Shown: in pieces, positions 19,092-25,793 of the stretch
How the letters are laid out: every line of letters starts with the position of its first letter
Position numbering within the stretch: position 1 is the first letter of the stretch
NCBI RefSeq assembly: GCF_020829645.1
Contig: NZ_JAIVFS010000001.1
Location: 245,655 to 309,654, forward strand
DNA: 64,000 bases
Direction of reading: 5' to 3'
From: Nostoc mirabile CHAB5784
Lineage (GTDB): Bacteria > Cyanobacteriota > Cyanobacteriia > Cyanobacteriales > Nostocaceae
Program-made: the position numbers and the translations under genes
The notes under the pieces: generated by a model
What the model saw: only the letters and a program-made list of their open reading frames with translations
What the model was told of the DNA's origin: nothing
The model's database searches: none

Positions 19092-20660
19092 TTAGGTTTT
19101 GCTAATAAGTGTAAATCCGTTAGCTGCTCCTATAATTTTACTACCATTTAAATTAATTTGCTGTAAAGCCTCATTGTCTAACAGCAAATAAGATTTATTA
19201 GATAACATTTTTTGTAAAATTGGCACAGTTGCAGCAGTTACCTTGCAATCGCTGTAAAAGTCTAAACTAGGACGCCCATAAGCAAAAGAAGTATAAATTT
19301 GTGTTCCTAGTGAAACATTTGCCCGGATTAATTCCGCTACTGGTTTAACTGGAAAAGCTTCATTCAATTCCCAAATCCATGATTGCGAACTCATCAACAG
19401 TGCTAAAACTAAGTACATCCCAGAAAATAAGACTGGAATAAAGTTCCGATCGCGCTGTTTAATTAGCCATGCTGCGATGCCCATACTTATTGCCAAAACA
19501 ATGCTCATGACTATTAAAATAGGCTCTTTTTTAATAAAAAAGTAAACACAACCTCCTAACCCACCAATAGAAATAATAGCCAGAAATATTGTCCAACTTC
19601 GCACTCTAAAATGACAATTATGCCAAATTTCATTCAAATTAGCACCAATTGCCAAAGCTAAAAATGGATATACAGGCATGATATACCAGGGGAGTTTAGT
19701 TCTCATCAAAGAAATAGTTCCTAAGTAAATAATTGTACCCAACATAACTAGAGAACCCCAAGTGATATGACGTTTTTTCCAAGCTAGATAAAGCCCCCCA
19801 GGCAAAAACAACAGCCAGGGAAAACCATATTTGAGTAATTCTAATAAATAGTACCAAACAGGCCCGCTATTACCTTCAACAGTTTGTAAAAGGCGGTCAA
19901 AAGCTTGTGCTTGAAAATGTACATCTAAGAAAGTATTACCGTAATGTTGCCATTGAGCAGTATACCATGCGATCGCTGGAGCATTTCCTAATACAATTCC
20001 TACCCAGAGATAAGGACTTTTCACCAAAGCTAATTGTCGATCTGCAAGTAGGAATAAACAGGCGATCGCGCCCAACAGCAAAACTATCGTTCCTTTAGTC
20101 AGAATAATTAACCCCAGACAAAATCCCACGCCTAGAGCATATTTTCGGTTCTGACGTGCCTTCAAAAGACAAAATAACAACAGCAAGAAAAAAGAAATAG
20201 TCATCCCATCTAACATTGCTAGCCGTCCATGACGCACCACAGGCAACATTGTCAAGTAAACTAAAGCAGCAAATAAAGCCGGTAAACTTTGCTTAAAAGC
20301 CAAACGCCCCACCAAGTAAAGCAAAGGCACTCCCAAGGCAGTTAAAACCGCAGCAGGTAAGCGTGTAGTGAACTCTTGCACTCCTCCTAAGTGGTAGCAC
20401 CAAGCAATTAACCATTGCATCAAAGGCGGTTTTAATAAAAATGGTTCTCCCTGAAGGGTGGGATAAAGCCAGTTACCAGTACGGTAAATTTCTCTGGCGA
20501 CTAAAGCGTAAGTACCTTCATCCCAATCTCGTAAAGGGGAGTTTCCTAAAAATATCAGCCATAGAACTAGAGATATTACCAGTAAGCTAAATAAGCATTC
20601 TTTTTCTCGGAATATGACCGTTCTTTTTGTGAATAGCTTTAGAATATTTGTGCGATACAT
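19092..20660 (-). CDS. ArnT/PMT-like GT39 membrane glycosyltransferase
   Basis: This 522-residue protein has about 11-12 membrane helices. WDEGTYALVAREIYRTGNWLYP carries the acidic pair of the first periplasmic loop that is catalytic in ArnT and PMT enzymes, and FLLKPPLMQWLIAW is the conserved KPP motif. Such enzymes transfer a sugar from a polyprenyl phosphate to lipid or protein outside the membrane. The acceptor is unknown. The gene is divergent from the DUF2079 gene across 76 bases that must hold both promoters. Confidence 0.88.
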   Translation of the reverse strand: MYRTNILKLFTKRTVIFREKECLFSLLVISLVLWLIFLGNSPLRDWDEGTYALVAREIYRTGNWLYPTLQGEPFLLKPPLMQWLIAWCYHLGGVQEFTTRLPAAVLTALGVPLLYLVGRLAFKQSLPALFAALVYLTMLPVVRHGRLAMLDGMTISFFLLLLFCLLKARQNRKYALGVGFCLGLIILTKGTIVLLLGAIACLFLLADRQLALVKSPYLWVGIVLGNAPAIAWYTAQWQHYGNTFLDVHFQAQAFDRLLQTVEGNSGPVWYYLLELLKYGFPWLLFLPGGLYLAWKKRHITWGSLVMLGTIIYLGTISLMRTKLPWYIMPVYPFLALAIGANLNEIWHNCHFRVRSWTIFLAIISIGGLGGCVYFFIKKEPILIVMSIVLAISMGIAAWLIKQRDRNFIPVLFSGMYLVLALLMSSQSWIWELNEAFPVKPVAELIRANVSLGTQIYTSFAYGRPSLDFYSDCKVTAATVPILQKMLSNKSYLLLDNEALQQINLNGSKIIGAANGFTLISKT

Positions 20661-20736
20661 TTAGGGCTGATTATGGTAGTAAATAATATTGCTAATTATG
20701 TCCTAAAATACTCTCGATAGATATTTTTTTGATGGG

Positions 20737-22128
20737 ATGAGGAAAAAACTGAATCAGCTTGGTTCAGTTGGTTGGATAATTGGTGTAAGTGCCTTAATTT
20801 TGTTTGGGTGCAGCAGCTTACGACACGAGTTATTTCAATCAACCGCTTTTGACTTAGGAATTTTTGATCAGGCAGTTTATTTAATTAGTCAAGGGCAACC
20901 GCCTATTAGTTCTTTCATGGGTTTTCATATTCTCGGCGATCATGCTGCTTGGATGTTCTATCCCTTGGCTTTACTGTATAAAATCTACCCCAGTGTTTAC
21001 TGGTTATTTGCCGTGCAGGCAGCGGCCTTGGCATTAGGGGCTTTGCCTACTTGGCATCTAGCCCGTCAAGCTGGACTGAAGGAAAACCAAGCAATAGCGA
21101 TCGTATTTGTATATCTCCTGTATCCGTTGGTGTTTAACGCCAATTTATTTGATTTTCATCCAGAAGTGATAGCTGTACCACTACTCTTGGCTGCGGTTTT
21201 AGCAGCACGGTTAGGTCAGTTGGGGTGGTTTTGTTTAAGTATTTTTGCGGTCTTGGGATGTAAGGAGGTATTGTCCCTCACCGTTGCCGCAATGGGAGTT
21301 TGGTTACTGTTGTTTGAAAAGCGGCGTTTATATGGTGCGATCGCTCTTTGTGCTGGTATCGGCTGGTTTATTATTGCTACTCAGGTAATTATTCCTTTTT
21401 TCAGCGGTGCAGAAGCTGGAGCAGTGGGACGTTACAGCTATTTAGGTAATTCCGTTCTAGGCATTGCTAAAAATATAGTGTTTCAGCCAGGACTGATCTT
21501 GGGAAAGGTTTTTTCCCTGGATAACCTGGGATATTTGCTTCTGCTGCTAGCACCTGTGATTTGGGGGCTTTCCCCACAAGGAATAAAACCTTTGGTAGGA
21601 GCTATTCCTTGTTTGGCGCTCAACATTCTAGCTGATTACCAACCTCAAAAAGACTTGGTACATCAGTACTCTATTCCAGCGTTACCATTCCTGTTGTTGG
21701 CTGTAATTTCTAGTCTCGCCGCAGGTAAAGGATGGCTACAAAATAAACGAGCGATTATTCTGTGGTCATTGGTGGCGTTTTTAAGTCTGGCAAAATTTAC
21801 CCATTTTGGAGGTAAATATTTAGAGTCTATAGATACTTGGCAAGCTACAAAACAAGCGATCGCTCAGATTCAAACTAAAGGAAGTGTTTACACCACAGCA
21901 CAAATTTCTCCGCATTTAAGCAACCGAAAATTGATTAACTATACAAATGCCGATTCCCCACCAACTGATTTAAATGCTTATAATTATGTATTGCTCAATG
22001 TCCGTCATCCCAGCTTGTCAAGTAGTCAGGAGTTTGCTGCTAGCTTGGTCAATCAACTGAAAAATAATCAAGAATTTCAGTTGAAATATCAGCGTGATGA
22101 TGTGTATTTGTTTGTCAAATTAGCTTGA
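20737..22128 (+). CDS. DUF2079 polytopic membrane protein
   Basis: This codes for 463 residues from ATG (MRKKLNQLGSVGW). FQSTAFDLGIFDQAVYLISQGQPP and GFHILGDHAAWMFYPLALLY match the N-terminal signature of DUF2079 proteins, which look like GT-C transferases with an acidic first loop. LFDFHPEVIAVPLLLAAV is another family feature. Function is unproven; membrane sugar transfer is the likely role given its fold-type and neighbours. Confidence 0.82.
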   Translation: MRKKLNQLGSVGWIIGVSALILFGCSSLRHELFQSTAFDLGIFDQAVYLISQGQPPISSFMGFHILGDHAAWMFYPLALLYKIYPSVYWLFAVQAAALALGALPTWHLARQAGLKENQAIAIVFVYLLYPLVFNANLFDFHPEVIAVPLLLAAVLAARLGQLGWFCLSIFAVLGCKEVLSLTVAAMGVWLLLFEKRRLYGAIALCAGIGWFIIATQVIIPFFSGAEAGAVGRYSYLGNSVLGIAKNIVFQPGLILGKVFSLDNLGYLLLLLAPVIWGLSPQGIKPLVGAIPCLALNILADYQPQKDLVHQYSIPALPFLLLAVISSLAAGKGWLQNKRAIILWSLVAFLSLAKFTHFGGKYLESIDTWQATKQAIAQIQTKGSVYTTAQISPHLSNRKLINYTNADSPPTDLNAYNYVLLNVRHPSLSSSQEFAASLVNQLKNNQEFQLKYQRDDVYLFVKLA

Positions 22129-22189
22129 TGGGTGGAGTAATAATTCTCATTACTGTTGATAGAAAGTCCATATATAAATCTGGTTGATT

Positions 22190-22262
22190 GGTTAGTCGAA
22201 ATATGATATTAATGGTTGCGCGTCCGTTCTTGACAATACCATAAATCACCGATAATCACGCT
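22190..22262 (-). repeat. duplicated fragment of the clan AA protease/partner junction
   Basis: These bases repeat 22509-22576 with several changes (TAGTCGAAAT...TTGACAATACC...AATCACGCTCC). The tail of the chimeric gene at 22246-22563 falls in this copy, which explains its end ERDYR, resembling the ERDL end of the upstream gene. Confidence 0.6.
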
Positions 22263-22563
22263 CCATCTCACCCTGTTCTCCTTCCGCGAAGATTTCGACA
22301 ATTTCTCCTTTGAGTAGTTCAACTTTGCGATCGCTCAAAATGCCAGCGTCAATCATGTGGTGATATTCGTCAATCGTCCACTTAGCAACTATCACACTCA
22401 TGACGATTGATTCCTCCTGATGATTCTTTATTTCCGGTGGTAAACAAAGGTAATCTGTAAAACCTGTGTCTATAACAAATTCAATCGTAAAATCTGGTAA
22501 ATTTGGCAGTCGAAATTCTACATTAATAGTTGCGTGTGCATCCTTGACAATACCGGAAATCAC
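22246..22563 (-). pseudogene. chimeric remnant: clan AA aspartic protease start fused to Uma2-type start
   Basis: The 105-residue frame has two parts. Residues 1-45 (MISGIVKDAHATINVEFRLP, then FVIDTGFTDYLCLPP) are the start of a small retropepsin-like aspartic protease with the D-T-G catalytic triad. From about residue 55 (MSVIVAKWTIDEYHHMIDAG, then KVELLKGEIVEI) it is the start of a Uma2-type (DUF820) nuclease-like protein, which is then cut off. Neither domain is complete. It starts at GTG, sharing one base with the stop of the upstream gene. The fusion probably comes from deletions in a region full of duplicated pieces, so a stable function is unlikely. Confidence 0.65.
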
Positions 22564-22832
22564 TATAAATCACGCTCCAGAAAACCACAGAAGGAAACAG
22601 CAACTTTATAACCAATACGAATACCATATAGTCGAGCAAATGGATTATTTTTGCGTAATAGATGTGCCGATTCTAAGCCTGTTTTGTCAACTGCGTATTC
22701 ACCTGTTTCTATATCAATAATCACCATTTTACCGATGTTTTCTTCTCGTTTCACTTGTTGACGAATGCTGTTTTCGTATAGTTCTTTCGCACGTCGTGCA
22801 ACTTCTTCGCGGCTTAAAAGTATGCAATGCAT
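22563..22832 (-). CDS. small partner protein of clan AA protease module (antitoxin-like), function unknown
   Basis: This 89-residue soluble protein (MHCILLSREEVARRAKELYE, then GKMVIIDIETGEYAVDKTG and FARLYGIRIGYKVAVSFCG) is of a type often found directly upstream of clan AA aspartic proteases in cyanobacteria. Its stop overlaps the next start by one base, so the two were one transcript. The partner protease is truncated here, so this gene may be an orphan. Confidence 0.5.
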   Translation of the reverse strand: MHCILLSREEVARRAKELYENSIRQQVKREENIGKMVIIDIETGEYAVDKTGLESAHLLRKNNPFARLYGIRIGYKVAVSFCGFLERDL

Positions 22833-22954
22833 GTTTTTGTTCCTTTGTTACTACTGTGTACTAATTTTACTATCAAGCTATAATGCAATGGGTTTTAGTT
22901 AATCAATATCTCAGAAATTTACCAGATATTAAACTATAAAGTACGGTAGCACAC

Positions 22955-23055
22955 CTTAACCTGTTCTCCTTCGGTGAGATTTCGACAATTTATCCTTTGA
23001 CTAGTTCAACTTTGCGATCGCTCAAAATACCAGCGTAAATCATGCGGTGATATTC
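22955..23055 (-). pseudogene. Uma2-type fragment, second copy
   Basis: This repeats 22264-22365 (about 85 percent by eye) and encodes the same Uma2 N-terminal stretch (EYHRMIYAGILSDRKVELVKG) with an in-frame stop. It is a dead duplicate. The rest of 22833-23233 holds no recognisable gene; a frame reading AKAIALHLQEKLEL near 23060-23110 may be another antitoxin scrap. Confidence 0.6.
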
Positions 23056-23233
23056 TTCTTGCTAAAGCGATCGCACTTCATCTTCAAGAGAAATTAGAGC
23101 TATGCCCAAAAGCGATAGGAACCCTTTAGTTCACGGCTCTAATCTTGAACAAAAGGAGAATCACCGCACAAAATATAGAGATGTTGAGAGTAAAAAATAT
23201 CTCAGTGAAATTAGAACTGAGTACAGCGAAGTG

Positions 23234-23785
23234 TTAAGTAGCCTCTGTTGAGAAAATAAAAACCTCTGCTGCTTGAGTCGGCCAAACAAATAGATTTTGC
23301 TTTGCAATATCCAGGTCAATAGCAACGGCTTCTATTTGTTTTATAGAGTTATCTTGACCTCTATATTTGAGCAATGTAGTAAATTGACCAATTTCTAGAC
23401 TTGGTTCACTGATGCGTATTTGCAGTGGCGGGTTAATTTGAATTGGTTCCCAGATTCCAGTTGCTTGATCAATTTCTATCCCAGTAAGATGATGCTTGGT
23501 AACAAATTTATTATCTAAATGATTCCACCATTCAGAAATTATCTGAGCTTCTTTAGTATATTTTGGTGTATTATTACAGTACCAACGAATAGCATTGGAA
23601 CTATATTTAATTGCTTCTTTAACTTTGTCTTCCCAATTCTCATCATTCAAGTCTATGCTGATCATTTGCCCTTCAGACTTTGAGCGATCAATATACACAT
23701 GGAAAGCTGCAACATCTTCTCGGTGAGTGAGAACATAGCGACGTAGTTCATTGAGATTCATTGCTTCATACTTAGCTACTGTCAT
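23234..23785 (-). CDS. DUF6887-like cyanobacterial protein
   Basis: This codes for 183 residues. The start MTVAKYEAMNLNELRRYVLTHREDVAAFHVYIDR matches, from memory, the short DUF6887 proteins of cyanobacteria. Those are usually under about 100 residues; the remaining residues here (ATGIWEPIQINPPLQIRI onward) are not recognised. Its start overlaps the stop of the upstream DUF6888-like gene in an ATGA motif, so the pair is translationally coupled. The paired layout is like a toxin-antitoxin module, but activity is not shown. Confidence 0.5.
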   Translation of the reverse strand: MTVAKYEAMNLNELRRYVLTHREDVAAFHVYIDRSKSEGQMISIDLNDENWEDKVKEAIKYSSNAIRWYCNNTPKYTKEAQIISEWWNHLDNKFVTKHHLTGIEIDQATGIWEPIQINPPLQIRISEPSLEIGQFTTLLKYRGQDNSIKQIEAVAIDLDIAKQNLFVWPTQAAEVFIFSTEAT

Positions 23786-23973
23786 GGTTCATACCCTCCG
23801 GTTGGTTTAATCTCAAAGTCCAGATTTTCGCCAGCAAGTACGTATAAGTTGCCAGTACGTTCATCTACCCTAACAAGTTCGATGTTTGTGTATGGCCATC
23901 CAGGGTAAATTACATTAGTAAGTCGATAACAAAGCCTGTAGAGTCCCTGAGTTTGTTCGTTTGTGGGCTTCAT
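23782..23973 (-). CDS. DUF6888-like small cyanobacterial protein
   Basis: The 63 residues include PTNEQTQGLYRLCYRLTNVI and a central IELVRVDERTGNLYVLAGE, which I associate with DUF6888 proteins that accompany DUF6887. The gene is first of a two-gene unit with a four-base overlap. Confidence 0.5.
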   Translation of the reverse strand: MKPTNEQTQGLYRLCYRLTNVIYPGWPYTNIELVRVDERTGNLYVLAGENLDFEIKPTGGYEP

Positions 23974-24090
23974 ATCGACTTTACTTGATTTCTCTACTGA
24001 TTATATCGGTAAATGATACCTGAAATCATCTGCGAAAGGCGATCGCATCTTTATTAGTGCATCTTAACTCTCAATAAAATGCTCCAACTT

Positions 24091-24273
24091 TTACCAAGGA
24101 TTTATATCTAAATCGACTTCAGAAAGATTATTAATCACCGGAATAAATTGTCCAGAGTCAACATGATACTTCGCCAGCATATTCTCTAAATCATCATAAA
24201 ACCGCACCTCGATTCCACAAGCGCGAGAAATCCACTGAGCGTTATCAAAATAAAGAACATTTTCATAATGTCG
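24091..24273 (-). pseudogene. 60-codon open fragment of an unrecognised gene
   Basis: From an in-frame TAG to the stop the frame reads RHYENVLYFDNAQWISRACG, then a stretch with FYDDLENMLAKYHVDSGQF, ending EVDLDINPW. It has no normal start codon near its beginning, so it looks like the C-terminal end of a lost gene. Family unknown. Confidence 0.35.
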
Positions 24274-24330
24274 CTAGACTCAGCACCAAAAGTTTCGACT
24301 ATCTGTTAGAAGTAAGTATTAGTTTGACTG

Positions 24331-24549
24331 CTACCCCAACATTTCTTCAACAGTCAAACCAATGTCACTTGCAATTTGCCGTAGCAATTTAGGCGAGATA
24401 TCACGTCCCTTATGAAAAGGTACGGTTGTTCCCCGACCATCTTCGTGGCGAAACTGCTTATGCGAACCTTTCTGACGCACCTCTACAAACCCAAGGCTTT
24501 CTAGTATCCGAACAACCTCTTGTGGTTTCAAAATTGGGATCTTGCTCAT
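24331..24549 (-). CDS. hicA: HicA-type mRNA interferase toxin
   Basis: The 72 residues are the usual size. GFVEVRQKGSHKQFRHEDGR holds the conserved G-S-H with the catalytic His, followed by TTVPFHKGRDISPKLLRQI. HicA binds and cleaves mRNA and is inhibited by HicB. It lies three bases after the hicB stop, so the antitoxin gene comes first. Confidence 0.92.
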   Translation of the reverse strand: MSKIPILKPQEVVRILESLGFVEVRQKGSHKQFRHEDGRGTTVPFHKGRDISPKLLRQIASDIGLTVEEMLG

Positions 24550-24552
24550 AAT

Positions 24553-24762
24553 CTACTGGATTACAATTTGTTGTGTACCAACAAACTCTGTATCGAATGC
24601 TAAATTTTCATCCTCCAGAAGCATCTCAATTACTTCACGCAGATTCTCTTGTAATTCATCCAATGTTTCTGCCTGAGAGTGCGCTCCAGGAAATCCGGGA
24701 ACATAGCCAACATAAAGCTTTGTATCAGAATCTCGCTCAACAATTGCAGTGAAAGTTTTCAT
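24553..24762 (-). CDS. hicB: HicB-type antitoxin
   Basis: The 69 residues carry the partial RNase H-like fold of HicB: MKTFTAIVERDSDTKLYVGY, VPGFPGAHSQAETLDELQEN. It is short and has no clear C-terminal DNA-binding domain, so autoregulation through a separate helix-turn-helix is not evident. It is the partner of the downstream hicA. Confidence 0.92.
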   Translation of the reverse strand: MKTFTAIVERDSDTKLYVGYVPGFPGAHSQAETLDELQENLREVIEMLLEDENLAFDTEFVGTQQIVIQ

Positions 24763-24969
24763 AGTTTTAGCATTAAAGCTATGTCAAATATTCACAGCAT
24801 AGCACTAGCATCTCAAAATGGACTGGACTAGCGGAATTGAACACGGCTAGAGTGTGGGTGGCTAATTGACAAGTAACTACTGACCTTAGTCGGTGCTGGT
24901 AACACTTGCGTAAATCATAAGACTTATGCAAGTGTTTTCAATCATATTCTCTAAAAACTCTCTAGTAAC

Positions 24970-25239
24970 TTAGGCTAATTCCGCAGCTAAAAGCCTACCT
25001 TGAATTGGTTCATACTCATCTTCTAGTAACCAGAACTTGGCTGTATTATAGTCATTACTAAAAAATACAACTTTATAACCCTGCGCCGGATCATAAATTT
25101 GGCAGCTATCTTCACTATCGCAAAGCAATAAAAGAATGTATGGAGGGGATAACATTGGATCTATCCATACTTCTGTAAATTCCCAGTTATTCTTCACTCG
25201 GTCTTGTGCGGGGGATGACGTGGTATTGGTCGTCTGCAT
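24970..25239 (-). CDS. small protein of unknown function overlapping upstream gene
   Basis: The 89 residues are acidic and soluble (WEFTEVWIDPMLSPPYILLL, then YDPAQGYKVVFFSNDYNTAK and DEYEPIQGRLLAAEL). Its start lies inside the 3' end of the gene at 25187-25525 with a 53-base overlap in another frame, so the two are tightly coupled. The order (basic protein first, acidic partner second) would fit an effector with its inhibitor, but I recognise no family. Confidence 0.5.
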   Translation of the reverse strand: MQTTNTTSSPAQDRVKNNWEFTEVWIDPMLSPPYILLLLCDSEDSCQIYDPAQGYKVVFFSNDYNTAKFWLLEDEYEPIQGRLLAAELA

Positions 25240-25525
25240 TGATTTTTATCTCCCCATAGTAAAGTAGAATACGGCTACCATCTGGACTGATTCTATAACC
25301 TATTGGTTCATCAAAAAACATCCCATAACGGTCATATCCTCGAATCATTCCGGTGAACTGCCCATTTTCTATTATGGCTTGAGTAACTCTATTCATTGTA
25401 GGTTCATCGTTAAATACATGAGCGGCAAGTCCTCGTTTGAGAAGTCTTTGACTTTGAGGTGTACCTGCTATGTGCTTGGCAACTTGTCTTACGTCAAGGG
25501 TAATTTGACGATTAATTCCACTCAT
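25187..25525 (-). CDS. conserved cyanobacterial protein of unknown function (possible toxin-like)
   Basis: The 112 residues begin MSGINRQITLDVRQVAKHIA. The C-terminal half (FTGMIRGYDRYGMFFDEPIG, YRISPDGSRILLYYGEIKIN, HVIPRTRPSE) has a compact, Tyr/Arg/His-rich look like small RNase-type toxin domains. I recall similar proteins in cyanobacteria under a DUF number but am not sure of it. It is the first gene of an overlapping pair. Confidence 0.5.
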   Translation of the reverse strand: MSGINRQITLDVRQVAKHIAGTPQSQRLLKRGLAAHVFNDEPTMNRVTQAIIENGQFTGMIRGYDRYGMFFDEPIGYRISPDGSRILLYYGEIKINADDQYHVIPRTRPSEE

Positions 25526-25630
25526 GATTAAGAGTTAAGTTTTTTGTCTTTCCAGGATTTACACTAAAAACAGCTAGATTTCAAAATTACGATAAAAATA
25601 TAACGATCGCAAACCCAGATATTTTTACAC

Positions 25631-25720
25631 AAAAAACGGTAGAGCAATAAATACTCTACCGATTTCTAATTTTTATTTGAGATTTAAATCCCAAACTCTA
25701 AATTTTACTCAACGCCTTGG
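25631..25720 (-). repeat. direct copy of the clpC 3' end and terminator (left copy)
   Basis: About 90 bases match 32192-32282 with roughly five substitutions and one indel. They include the terminator stem CGGTAGAG/CTCTACCG, the spacer, and the last codons and stop of clpC (QGVE*). Weaker similarity continues for about 20 bases into clpC codons. The copy lies downstream of the Ca2+-ATPase gene and can serve as its terminator. Confidence 0.88.
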
Positions 25721-25793
25721 AATTAAAATTACCGATGCTATTTTTGATATCGGTTTACCAAGGATTTGCCAAAATTTGCAGTAGTTAATAGGA

